This document shows positions 14,472 to 21,022 of a DNA stretch of 21,057 nucleotides, in pieces. Source of the stretch: Candidatus Saccharimonadota bacterium. Its GTDB lineage: Bacteria > Patescibacteriota > Saccharimonadia > UBA4664. Each line of letters starts with the position of its first letter. The first letter of the stretch is position 1. Both the position numbers and the translations under genes were made by a program. The notes below the pieces were generated by a model. The model was not told the origin of the DNA. It did not search any database and saw only the letters and a list, made by a program, of their open reading frames with translations. The DNA lies in the NCBI GenBank assembly GCA_029288275.1, contig JARIHM010000023.1, forward strand, positions 1-21,057, read 5' to 3'.

Positions 14472-15188
14472 CTAGCCTACCATGGCCCAATGGAGCATGT
14501 AGGCGACACCCGCGGCTACCACCAGCGCCAGCAATATCTGCAGCCAATTGAGCCTACGAGCTCCGCTGATGGTGTAGACCGTACGTCGACGCATCACCTC
14601 TTGGTACTCGGTCACCATGTCGGCTTCGCTCATGCGGTGGTCGCCCCAGCGGGCAATCACAAAATGTTGGCCTTCGGCCGTACCGACAGGGGACCCCAAG
14701 AGGACCACGCCGATAGCTGCGTAATCACCTGGCCCAGCCACCCAGATCTCAACGGCGTCAAAGGCATCCAGCTTGAGGGCGATACGCAATTCACGCACAA
14801 TAGCGGGATTGTCGAATACCCCCGGGTATTTGTCCTCCAGGCTCGCCCAGCGGTTCTCATACGTCCGCGCGACCGTGCCGTCGATCTCATCGGGTACGTC
14901 AATGATGACGCCGTTCGAAGAGAAAGCCTCCTGGAAGTGGCCGAAGTGCCACACCTCAGATTCATCGGGATCCAGCGCCCGGTAGTAGCGCAGGGCAACC
15001 GCGTTCTGCAGCTCGGCGGGATCCCGCTCCTCGAGCCGGAGATCCTGACGAGCCTCAAGGTTGAACTGCTCGAGCAGATCAGGGTCCGTTGGCGCATCCG
15101 GGATGTTGATGGTGAACGTAGGCAGTGGCAGGTTCATCCGCCGGAAGAACTCCGGCTGGTTGAGCGGCTGGGGAGCTGTGGTCGTCAT
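14472..15188 (-). CDS. tail-anchored membrane protein, unknown function
   Basis: Encodes 238 residues from ATG 15188, or 242 from GTG 15200. Most of it is acidic and soluble, with many Asp/Glu and Pro near the N-terminus (TFTINIPDAPTDPD). A single hydrophobic helix (WLQILLALVVAAGVAYML) ends the protein a few residues before the stop, so the soluble domain should face the cytosol, anchored by its C-terminus. No family was recognised. AAGGAG lies 11 nt before the ATG but directly against the GTG, which favours the ATG. It has its own promoter and terminator, and is divergent from the YbjQ-type gene. Confidence 0.72.
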   Translation of the reverse strand: MTTTAPQPLNQPEFFRRMNLPLPTFTINIPDAPTDPDLLEQFNLEARQDLRLEERDPAELQNAVALRYYRALDPDESEVWHFGHFQEAFSSNGVIIDVPDEIDGTVARTYENRWASLEDKYPGVFDNPAIVRELRIALKLDAFDAVEIWVAGPGDYAAIGVVLLGSPVGTAEGQHFVIARWGDHRMSEADMVTEYQEVMRRRTVYTISGARRLNWLQILLALVVAAGVAYMLHWAMVG

Positions 15189-15237
15189 GGGTGCAATCAC
15201 TCCTTCGGCGGGGTTGTCGGGGTGTTGATCGAGTATA

Positions 15238-15266
15238 ATTTAATCACCAAACTGCCGATAAGTCAA
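15238..15266 (-). promoter_or_regulatory. promoter of tail-anchored protein gene
   Basis: On the minus strand, TTGACT (15266-15261), a 17-nt spacer and TTAAAT (15243-15238). It lies back to back with the plus-strand promoter at 15278-15286. Confidence 0.55.
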
Positions 15267-15277
15267 CTAGGGGTTGG

Positions 15278-15286
15278 TGCTACAAT
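15278..15286 (+). promoter_or_regulatory. extended -10 promoter of YbjQ-family gene
   Basis: TGC-TACAAT, an extended -10. The start near 15293 leaves an 18-nt leader containing the SD TGAGGT (15299-15304). Confidence 0.6.
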
Positions 15287-15310
15287 GAATCCATAACCTG
15301 AGGTATCCAT

Positions 15311-15643
15311 ATGGAAGAAATGCTGATTGTGACCACCAATGACGTGCCAGGGTATGAAATTGTGGAAGTCTATGGCGAGACGTTTGGGCTGATTGTGCGT
15401 TCACGCAATGTGTTTAGTAACATTGGCGCCAGCTTCCGCACTATCTTTGGAGGTGAAGTTAAGGGCTACACCAATTTATTGTCTGAAAGCCGCGAGCACG
15501 CCGTGGACCGGTTAAAACAGGCCGCTCAAGCCAAGGGCGCCAATGCCGTGGTAGCGATGCGGTTTGATTGCAATGAGATTGCCGATATTATGAGCGAAGT
15601 AGCCGCTTACGGTACGGCGGTCAAGATCGCCAAGCGGTCCTAA
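15311..15643 (+). CDS. ybjQ: YbjQ (UPF0145) family protein
   Basis: A 110-residue protein of the YbjQ/UPF0145 family, sometimes described as a putative heavy-metal-binding domain; its biochemical role is not established. The family pattern is visible: PGYEIVEVYGETFGL at the start, the central SREHAVDRLKQAAQAKGANAVVAMRF, and the YGTAV strand near the end. ATG 15311 is preceded by TGAGGT 6 nt upstream. It is transcribed alone, divergent from the tail-anchored protein gene. Confidence 0.88.
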   Translation: MEEMLIVTTNDVPGYEIVEVYGETFGLIVRSRNVFSNIGASFRTIFGGEVKGYTNLLSESREHAVDRLKQAAQAKGANAVVAMRFDCNEIADIMSEVAAYGTAVKIAKRS

Positions 15644-15650
15644 AACGTAA

Positions 15651-15696
15651 AAAAGCCCCCGCCTTTCGATGAGCAAGGCTCTGTCGGAAGGCGGGG
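15651..15696 (-). terminator. terminator of the Cys-rich operon
   Basis: CCCCGCCTT (15657-15665) pairs with AAGGCGGGG (15688-15696) and continues inward to about 13 bp. The U-tract (CTTTTTTACG) is on the minus strand only, so it ends minus-strand transcription, 32 nt past the stop of the 52-aa gene. It may also shield the ybjQ 3' end. Confidence 0.8.
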
Positions 15697-15727
15697 TATA
15701 ACTGGTTAGTAAAGAGGAGTGAGGCAG

Positions 15728-15886
15728 CTATCTCGGCTGTTTTGCCCAGTTAACCTTGCAGCCTCTGGTTTTACATTCGCAGCGGCCGGGATGGTTCGGC
15801 CCATGCTTGCAAACATGGTTAAAGCACGTGGGGCCCTCCCTGTAGGCCGTTGACAGGGCTCCATCGCACTGTGGTCTGTCGCACAT
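15728..15886 (-). CDS. Cys-rich mini-protein A
   Basis: Encodes 52 residues with seven cysteines (2, 7, 21, 26, 36, 38, 43) and four histidines. It begins MCDRPQCDGAL and ends with HPGRCECKTRGC followed by a basic tail. The spacing suggests zinc binding (Cys/His ligands) in a tiny soluble protein. It is clearly paralogous to the gene 34 nt upstream: both start MC-x(4-5)-QCDG-x-L and both carry HPG-x-C-x-C near the C-terminus. ATG 15886 is preceded by GGGAAAGG. Promoter, partner gene and terminator form a coherent minus-strand unit. Family not recognised. Confidence 0.65.
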   Translation of the reverse strand: MCDRPQCDGALSTAYREGPTCFNHVCKHGPNHPGRCECKTRGCKVNWAKQPR

Positions 15887-15920
15887 AACCTTTCCCGGGT
15901 TTAGCGGTTACAAGGAATTG

Positions 15921-16124
15921 TCACGCCTTGGTCGGGGGAGCAGATGGCTTCTTGGTCCAGGTCGATCCGCACCGGCAGAGGCAGAGGCCGGGATGGGCAC
16001 GCCCGCTAGCTGCCCGGTTTTCGCCCTTCTGAACCCTGTTAAGCTTCTTCTTGCAGCGGCACTTATGATTCGGAAGATGGCTGCTATTAAGCTTTCCGTC
16101 GCACTGATCGCTCGTCTCGCACAC
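15921..16124 (-). CDS. Cys-rich mini-protein B
   Basis: Encodes 67 residues with seven cysteines (2, 8, 22, 24, 48, 50, 52). It holds two H-x(1-3)-C-x-C units: NHKCRC (19-24) and HPGLCLC (44-50). It is very basic, without a signal peptide. The start MCETSDQCDG matches its paralogue downstream, and the insert between the two Cys units explains the extra length. The start is GTG 16124, with AAAGGA 11 nt upstream; no in-frame ATG lies further upstream. A nucleic-acid-binding or metal-binding role is a guess from composition. Confidence 0.62.
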   Translation of the reverse strand: MCETSDQCDGKLNSSHLPNHKCRCKKKLNRVQKGENRAASGRAHPGLCLCRCGSTWTKKPSAPPTKA

Positions 16125-16165
16125 GCTCGTGCTGTCCTTTCGCCTTTGAGAATGCGAACCAAGAC

Positions 16166-16194
16166 AGTATGACTAGAAAGCCAACCCAAGTCAA
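16166..16194 (-). promoter_or_regulatory. promoter of the Cys-rich operon
   Basis: On the minus strand, TTGACT (16194-16189), a 17-nt spacer and CATACT (16171-16166). It lies 42 nt upstream of the GTG at 16124 and is divergent from rarA. Confidence 0.55.
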
Positions 16195-16228
16195 ATCTAC
16201 TGATAAAGCATACAGAACCCGAACAGTA

Positions 16229-16237
16229 TGGTAAGAT
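16229..16237 (+). promoter_or_regulatory. extended -10 of rarA (leaderless)
   Basis: TGG-TAAGAT ends 6 nt before the ATG at 16244, with no SD. This implies a leaderless mRNA. Confidence 0.5.
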
Positions 16238-16243
16238 GAAAGC

Positions 16244-17437
16244 ATGAATCTATTTGGTGAAGCTGATCGACCGCTAGCCGACCGCGTGCGACCGCGGACG
16301 CTCCAGGAATTTGTGGGGCAGGTTCAGATTGTAGGGGAAGGCCAGTTTTTGCGGTCGCTCATTGAAGGGGGCCGGCCAACGTCGCTCATTCTATGGGGGC
16401 CGCCAGGTACTGGTAAAACCACGTTGGCGCGTATTATCGCGGCCAGCGGAGCATATGCTTTTGAAGAGATTTCGGCGGTTACAAGCGGTTTGCCGGATGT
16501 GAAAAAGGTGATTGAACGAGCCAAAGAGCGACGCCGGGCAGGGCAGAATACGCTGCTATTCGTGGATGAGATCCATCGTTTCAATAAGGCTCAGCAGGAC
16601 GCTTTCTTGCCGCATGTTGAGGATGGCACCATTGTATTGATTGGAGCTACTACTGAAAACCCGTCGTTTGAGGTGATTGGGCCGCTTCTGTCGCGCAGTC
16701 GGGTGGTGGTCTTAGAATCACTGACGCCCGATCAGCTGGTAATGATTTTGGAGCGGGCCATGGCAGAGCTGCCCGACCGCGAGCTAGAGCCAGCCGCAGC
16801 ACAGCTATTGGCTGAGCTAGCAGCCGGGGACGCTCGCGTGGCACTGGGCGGTCTGGAGACCGCCGCTAACCTTACAAGGCGCGTAATCACGGTTGAGACC
16901 GTGAAACAGGCTATGCAAAAGACGAGCCTGCGTTACGACAAGGGTGGCGAGTACCATTACAATGTGATCTCGGCCTTTATTAAATCGGTGCGCGGCGGGG
17001 CAGTGGATGCGGCATTGTTCTACCTGGCGCGCATGCTTGAGAGCGGTGAGGACCCCAAATTTATTGCCCGCCGGCTGGTCATTCTGGCTTCTGAGGACAT
17101 TGGCTTGGCCGATAACACTATGCTGCCTTTAGCCGTCAGTACTTTTCAAGCCATTGAGCGGATTGGTTTGCCTGAGGGCCGGCTGATTCTGAGTCAAACC
17201 ACTATCGCTCTGGCCCAGGCGCCCAAGAGTCGCGCGGCTTGCGATGCCATCGCCCGGGCTCAAGCGGCGGTGCGTGAGCATCCAGCGGCCGAGGTGCCAT
17301 TGCATCTGCGTAATGCGCCTACCAAACTCATGAAGGAGCTTGATTACGGTAAGGATTATAAGTGGCAGGCCGGATTTAATCATCCGAAAGGGTTCTTGCC
17401 GGATGAGCTGAAAGATGAGCATTTTTACCGGCCGTAA
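16244..17437 (+). CDS. rarA: replication-associated recombination ATPase RarA
   Basis: RarA (MgsA), an AAA+ ATPase related to clamp loaders that acts at stalled replication forks, also in complex with SSB. The 397 residues cover the whole family. Motifs are Walker A GPPGTGKTT (52-60), Walker B LLFVDEIH (104-111), sensor 1 GATTENPSFE (134-143) and the Arg finger in LLSRSRV. The C-terminal oligomerisation domain carries EDIGLAD and ends LKDEHFYRP, as in the family. ATG 16244 is the only start consistent with the conserved NLF N-terminus. It is preceded by an extended -10 box and no SD. Confidence 0.96.
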   Translation: MNLFGEADRPLADRVRPRTLQEFVGQVQIVGEGQFLRSLIEGGRPTSLILWGPPGTGKTTLARIIAASGAYAFEEISAVTSGLPDVKKVIERAKERRRAGQNTLLFVDEIHRFNKAQQDAFLPHVEDGTIVLIGATTENPSFEVIGPLLSRSRVVVLESLTPDQLVMILERAMAELPDRELEPAAAQLLAELAAGDARVALGGLETAANLTRRVITVETVKQAMQKTSLRYDKGGEYHYNVISAFIKSVRGGAVDAALFYLARMLESGEDPKFIARRLVILASEDIGLADNTMLPLAVSTFQAIERIGLPEGRLILSQTTIALAQAPKSRAACDAIARAQAAVREHPAAEVPLHLRNAPTKLMKELDYGKDYKWQAGFNHPKGFLPDELKDEHFYRP

Positions 17438-17472
17438 TTTGGGAGAGTCGACTAGCGCCCGTAAAACGGTTG

Positions 17473-17481
17473 TGCTTTAAT
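17473..17481 (+). promoter_or_regulatory. extended -10 of small membrane gene (leaderless)
   Basis: TGC-TTTAAT ends 6 nt before the ATG at 17488, with no SD, so the mRNA should be leaderless. This places the start at 17488 and not at an in-frame TTG at 17470. Confidence 0.6.
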
Positions 17482-17487
17482 ACAGAC

Positions 17488-17742
17488 ATGAAGAAATCCT
17501 CACGCGTCAAAACGCCCAAAGAGGCCGATAGCACTTATTTCCTTAAGATCTTGTTGTATTTTGTGCTCGGCACTATCTGGGTGAAATACAACGGCTACGT
17601 GGTGTTCCCGATCGGCCTCGTGGTGGGCTTGATCTTTACCCGTTCTGATCATTTTGCAATTGACCGTAAAATCGAATACGCCATCCTCCTGGTCGCCGCA
17701 TTGCTGGGGCTGGTGGGGTATGGCGTATTCTTGGTCGTCTAG
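17488..17742 (+). CDS. small membrane protein, unknown function
   Basis: Encodes 84 residues: a basic N-terminus (MKKSSRVKTPK) and then two to three hydrophobic segments, about 18-34, 36-52 and 62-84. The positive N-terminus suggests a cytosolic start. No family was recognised. The start is set by a promoter whose -10 lies 6 nt upstream. The gene converges on a second small membrane gene; both stop codons lie within one 14-bp palindrome. Confidence 0.7.
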   Translation: MKKSSRVKTPKEADSTYFLKILLYFVLGTIWVKYNGYVVFPIGLVVGLIFTRSDHFAIDRKIEYAILLVAALLGLVGYGVFLVV

Positions 17743-17753
17743 AAGCGCTTCTA
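17740..17753. repeat. palindrome spanning two convergent stop codons
   Basis: TAGAAGCGCTTCTA is a perfect 14-bp palindrome. Its first three bases are the TAG stop of the plus gene and its last three the TAG stop of the minus gene. It could form a 5-bp hairpin in either mRNA. Confidence 0.7.
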
Positions 17754-17960
17754 ATAGTCTTGGAGCACGCGCCGTACGGCGATGAACATGGTAACGGCCA
17801 TAAAGCCGAGCTGGATTAACGCGATGGTGCTGCGAATGAATGAGAAGCTAGTAGGCACAAACCCGTAGGCAAAACTCAGTACAATATCGGCTAGTAGCAG
17901 ATGGCTGAGCTGACGGACGAATTCAGACTGAAACAGGCTTTGACGTGGTTGAAGATACAT
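17751..17960 (-). CDS. small two-helix membrane protein, unknown function
   Basis: Encodes 69 residues with two hydrophobic segments, about 20-38 and 42-63, and a basic end (VRRVLQDY). No family was recognised. ATG 17960 is the first in frame after a strong minus-strand promoter (17995-18023). Its SD is weak (AAGG, 12 nt upstream). It is convergent with the 84-aa membrane gene, 8 bp apart between stops. Confidence 0.6.
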   Translation of the reverse strand: MYLQPRQSLFQSEFVRQLSHLLLADIVLSFAYGFVPTSFSFIRSTIALIQLGFMAVTMFIAVRRVLQDY

Positions 17961-17994
17961 GGGGTAAAGGCCTTGTTTAATGAGGCAATATCAT

Positions 17995-18023
17995 ATATTA
18001 ACATGTAAACGTTTTTATGTCAA
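17995..18023 (-). promoter_or_regulatory. promoter of the 69-aa membrane gene
   Basis: On the minus strand, a perfect TTGACA (18023-18018), a 17-nt spacer and TAATAT (18000-17995). The start near 17988 gives a leader of about 28 nt. Confidence 0.65.
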
Positions 18024-18043
18024 CATTTTAGTACGTGGTTTGG

Positions 18044-18129
18044 GCGGTTTCCTGGCAAAAGTTTTCAGGCTGCGGAACTTGCTTCGCTCAAACAGTCCTC
18101 GCACTGAGAAACTTTTGCCAGGAAACCGC
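18044..18129. repeat. 86-bp element with 21-bp perfect inverted repeats
   Basis: Positions 18044-18064 are the exact reverse complement of 18109-18129, enclosing 44 bp. A short CAG/CTG helix (18066-18068 with 18104-18106) continues inward. No T-run follows on either strand and no coding potential is seen. It lies between the divergent promoters at 17995-18023 and 18161-18190. A MITE-like remnant or a protein-binding cruciform are possible; no target duplication was found. Confidence 0.75.
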
Positions 18130-18160
18130 AATTGCCAAGAAAGGTGTGTCTCGTTCTGTG

Positions 18161-18190
18161 TTGACAGATACCCCTCAGATACGCTATAGT
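18161..18190 (+). promoter_or_regulatory. rplC operon promoter
   Basis: A perfect TTGACA (18161-18166), an 18-nt spacer and TATAGT (18185-18190). Transcription from about 18197 gives a 125-nt leader. Confidence 0.85.
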
Positions 18191-18238
18191 CACATGGTAT
18201 TTGCTCAGGTGTTATACCCTGCAATCAAAATCCAGCTT

Positions 18239-18285
18239 CTAGGACGTGAGTAGGTCCACCGCGGTGGAAACCACTCATTGCCTAG
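18239..18285 (+). promoter_or_regulatory. structured rplC operon leader
   Basis: A rod-like hairpin: CTAGG/CCTAG (18239-18243 with 18281-18285), TGAGT/ACTCA (18247-18251 with 18273-18277), GGT/ACC, then CCAC-CGCG-GTGG at the tip (18256-18267). The tip motif is shared with the tuf leader. In E. coli, L4 controls the S10 operon through its leader, so an L4-type or other autoregulatory site is plausible here. Confidence 0.55.
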
Positions 18286-18321
18286 CGCTTATTCTTGCCA
18301 GACTTTTTAAAAGGGACGACC

Positions 18322-18978
18322 ATGAAGGCGCTTCTCGGTACAAAACTCGGAATGACTCAGCTCTTTGATGCTGATGGTAATGTCGCCCGTGTCACACTGA
18401 TCCAGGCGGGTCCGTGCGTAGTGACGCAGGTAAAGACGACCGAGCGGGACGGCTACAATGCTGTTCAGCTCGGCTTTGGTGATGCCAAGCACCAGCCCAA
18501 GCCCCAGGCCGGCCATCTGAAGGCCGCTGCGGCGAACTCTCGCACCATGCGTGAAATTCGCTTGAAGGCAATTAACCCGGCCCATCCAGAGGCCAAAGCA
18601 CGCCAGGAGGCCGAAGCGGCTGCCCTGGCTTTAACTGTCGGCACGAAGCTCGATGTCACCACCTTTGAGGTGGGTGACGAGGTCCAGGTAACTGGCACCT
18701 CTAAGGGCAAAGGTTTTGCTGGCACTATTAAGCGCCACAACTTTAGTCGCGGTCCGAAGACCCATGGTTCGCACAACTATCGCGCTCCGGGTTCGATTGG
18801 TTCGGGTTTCCCCGAGCACGTCTTCAAGGGTATGCGTATGGCTGGCCACATGGGTCACGATCAGGTAACCGTGAAGGGTCTGAAGATTGTGGTAGTAGAT
18901 GCTGAGCGTGGCATTCTGGGTATTTCTGGCGCTGTGCCTGGCCCCAAGCGCGGCACTGTAACGGTGAGAGGTCTGTAA
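18322..18978 (+). CDS. rplC: 50S ribosomal protein uL3
   Basis: Ribosomal protein L3, an early 50S assembly protein reaching the peptidyl-transferase centre. It has 218 residues from ATG 18322, set by AAGGGA 5-6 nt upstream and by the conserved KALLGTKLGMTQLF start; an in-frame upstream start at 18295 was rejected. Conserved VTGTSKGKGFAGTIKRH and RAPGSIG are present. An alanine-rich insertion sits in the middle (about residues 71-100). The loop after GSIG reads SGFPEH, lacking the Gln that PrmB methylates in E. coli. It is first of the operon; its TAA overlaps the rplD ATG by 1 nt. Confidence 0.97.
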   Translation: MKALLGTKLGMTQLFDADGNVARVTLIQAGPCVVTQVKTTERDGYNAVQLGFGDAKHQPKPQAGHLKAAAANSRTMREIRLKAINPAHPEAKARQEAEAAALALTVGTKLDVTTFEVGDEVQVTGTSKGKGFAGTIKRHNFSRGPKTHGSHNYRAPGSIGSGFPEHVFKGMRMAGHMGHDQVTVKGLKIVVVDAERGILGISGAVPGPKRGTVTVRGL

Positions 18979-19613
18979 TGTCGACAGCTATTTCCTACTC
19001 CAAGACTGGTACAAAGCACGATGCAGCCGTGAAGCTTGATAAGGCCATTTTTGGTCTTGATGCTAATCACGAGCTGATTGGCCAAGCATACCGAACGTAC
19101 CTAGCCAACGGTCGTGCGGCCAGCGCCAAGACGCTCGAGCGTGGTGATGTGCGTGGCGGTGGCAAGAAGCCATGGCGTCAAAAGGGCACGGGCCGTGCTC
19201 GTGTAGGCTCGATTCGCGTACCTAACTGGCGCGGCGGTGGTGTGGTCTTCGGCCCAACGGGCAACGAGAACTACTCCTTGACCCTGCCGGTTAAGATGAA
19301 GCGCACGGCGATTCGCCAGGCTTTGAGCCTGCGTGCCCAGGGCGGCGACCTAGTGGTGCTTGAGAGCTTTGAGTGCGCCGAAGGCCGCGTGAAGCCAACG
19401 GTTGAACTATTGGCCAAGATGAAGCTTGAGGGTAGCGTACTGCTGGCCGTGAGCGAGAAGGATCAGCTGGTGGACCGCGCTACGCGCAACATCGAGGGTC
19501 TTAAGGCAGTATCCGCTAACTATCTAAATGTATTTGATATCATGAACGCCGATACTATTGTATTGACCGAGAAGTCACTCGAGGTCATTAAAGCTTGGCT
19601 GGGAGAGAAATAA
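18978..19613 (+). CDS. rplD: 50S ribosomal protein uL4
   Basis: Ribosomal protein L4, lining the peptide exit tunnel; in E. coli it also represses the S10 operon. Its 211 residues fit the family. The tunnel loop is visible as RGGGKKPWRQKGTGRAR followed by PNWRGGGVVFGP. The C-terminal domain has the usual VKMKRTAIRQALS start. ATG 18978 overlaps the rplC stop (TAATG), so translation is likely coupled. Confidence 0.97.
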   Translation: MSTAISYSKTGTKHDAAVKLDKAIFGLDANHELIGQAYRTYLANGRAASAKTLERGDVRGGGKKPWRQKGTGRARVGSIRVPNWRGGGVVFGPTGNENYSLTLPVKMKRTAIRQALSLRAQGGDLVVLESFECAEGRVKPTVELLAKMKLEGSVLLAVSEKDQLVDRATRNIEGLKAVSANYLNVFDIMNADTIVLTEKSLEVIKAWLGEK

Positions 19614-19894
19614 TGTCACAGCTGATTCTTACCCCCAAGATTAGCGAGAAGGCCATGTACTTGGCTGAGCGCGGTATCTATGTATTTGAGGTGCCCACCA
19701 GCACCAATAAGATTGAAGTTACGAAGGCCGTTGAGGCTGCCTTTAAGGTTGAAGTAACCGACGTGAACATGATTATTGCCAAGGGCAAAGTCAAGCGCTT
19801 CCGCCGGGTGCTGGGCCGCGAGAAGGATGTCAAGAAGGCCATGGTTAAAGTGAAGGCCGGTCAGTCGATCGCGCTGTTTGAGGGAGCGAAGTAA
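19613..19894 (+). CDS. rplW: 50S ribosomal protein uL23
   Basis: Ribosomal protein L23 at the tunnel exit, the docking site for trigger factor and SRP. It has 93 residues from ATG 19613; an in-frame start 18 nt earlier lies inside rplD and is less likely. Conserved TPKISEKAM and the basic KGKVKRFRR loop are present. The start overlaps the rplD stop by 1 nt (TAATG). Confidence 0.96.
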   Translation: MSQLILTPKISEKAMYLAERGIYVFEVPTSTNKIEVTKAVEAAFKVEVTDVNMIIAKGKVKRFRRVLGREKDVKKAMVKVKAGQSIALFEGAK

Positions 19895-20745
19895 TGGCAG
19901 TAAAACTCTACAAGCCGACTACCCCCGGCCGTCGCGGCATGACCTCGGCCGACACTTCGGCGATTACCAAGAAGCGGCCCGAGCGCTCGCTGATTGTTAT
20001 TAAGAAGGCTGGCTCGGGTCGCAACAACCAGGGCAAGATCACCGTTCGTCACCGTGGTGGCGGCGTCAAGCGGTTCTACCGCTTGGTCGACTTTAATTTC
20101 AAGTCGGTGAATTCGGCTGTGGTGAAAGCCATCGAGTTTGACCCGAACCGCTCGGCCAATATTGCATTGGTCGAGATTGAGGGCGGTAAGCTAGCTTACG
20201 TGCTAGCTGGTTCGGGTATGAAGGTTGGTGATCAGCTCGCTTCGGGTGAGGAAGCTGCTATTCGTACCGGCAACCGGTTACCGCTGAAGGCTATCCCAGC
20301 TGGTACTCAGATTTACAACATCGAGCTGGTACTCGGTAAGGGCGGTCAGATTGCTCGCTCGGCCGGCGCCAAGGCTCAGCTGGTATCCAAGGAATCAAGC
20401 CGGGAAGGCTTTGTGCAGGTTCGTCTCCCTAGTGGCGAGGTTCGCTTGGTGCACGAGAACTGCCAGGCCACTATCGGCACCGTGGGTAACGAAGCTCACC
20501 AGAACATCAAGTATGGTTCGGCTGGACGTCGTCGTCGTTTGGGTTGGCGTCCGCAGGTTCGTGGTTCGGCTATGAACCCGGTTGATCACCCACACGGTGG
20601 TGGTGAAGGTGCACAAGCCACATCAATTTACAAGTATGGCCAGAAGACTCCATGGGGTAAGCCGGCGCTGGGTCTGAAGACTCGCCGTCGCAAGCTCACG
20701 AATGCGATGATTGTCCGTGGCCGTAAGCAAGGTAGGAGACGCTAA
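19894..20745 (+). CDS. rplB: 50S ribosomal protein uL2
   Basis: Ribosomal protein L2, needed for subunit association and peptidyl-transferase assembly. It has 283 residues, slightly longer than the usual 273-277. Visible family blocks are LYKPTTPGRRGMT, RHRGGGVKRFYR, and RGSAMNPVDHPHGGGEG with the conserved His. The C-terminus is strongly basic. ATG 19894 overlaps the rplW stop (TAATG). Confidence 0.98.
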   Translation: MAVKLYKPTTPGRRGMTSADTSAITKKRPERSLIVIKKAGSGRNNQGKITVRHRGGGVKRFYRLVDFNFKSVNSAVVKAIEFDPNRSANIALVEIEGGKLAYVLAGSGMKVGDQLASGEEAAIRTGNRLPLKAIPAGTQIYNIELVLGKGGQIARSAGAKAQLVSKESSREGFVQVRLPSGEVRLVHENCQATIGTVGNEAHQNIKYGSAGRRRRLGWRPQVRGSAMNPVDHPHGGGEGAQATSIYKYGQKTPWGKPALGLKTRRRKLTNAMIVRGRKQGRRR

Positions 20746-21021
20746 ATGAGTCGTTCGCTCAAAAAAGGACCATACGTAGATGCGCGCCTCCTGGGCCGCG
20801 TAACGGCGCTGGGCTCGGCCGACAAGACCGTGCTTAAGACCTGGGCGCGTGACTCCACGATCTCTCCGGAGATGGTTGGTCACACGATCGCGGTTCACAA
20901 TGGTCGCATCCACGTGCCAGTCTTTATCACAGAAAACATGGTTGGACACAAGCTTGGTGAGTTCTCACCCACCCGCAAGTTCCGCAAACACGGCGGTAAA
21001 TTAGCAAAGGGCGGTAAATAA
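20746..21021 (+). CDS. rpsS: 30S ribosomal protein uS19
   Basis: Ribosomal protein S19 of the 30S head, next to the A-site finger. Its 91 residues match the family. SRSLKKGPYVD, the HNGRIHVPVFITENMVGHKLGEF block and RKHG are canonical. The ATG directly follows the rplB TAA with no gap. Confidence 0.98.
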   Translation: MSRSLKKGPYVDARLLGRVTALGSADKTVLKTWARDSTISPEMVGHTIAVHNGRIHVPVFITENMVGHKLGEFSPTRKFRKHGGKLAKGGK

Positions 21022-21022
21022 C

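Noticed and set aside
14392..14547. Upstream extension of the 76-aa gene to 128 codons
   Set aside because: It would run through the neighbouring gene's terminator and its own promoter; the extension is low-complexity and unlike the rest.
14463..15296. Plus-strand open frame of 277 codons
   Set aside because: It is antisense to the tail-anchored protein gene, overlaps that gene's terminator and promoter, has unprotein-like composition and no SD. The minus-strand gene has promoter, SD, membrane helix and terminator.
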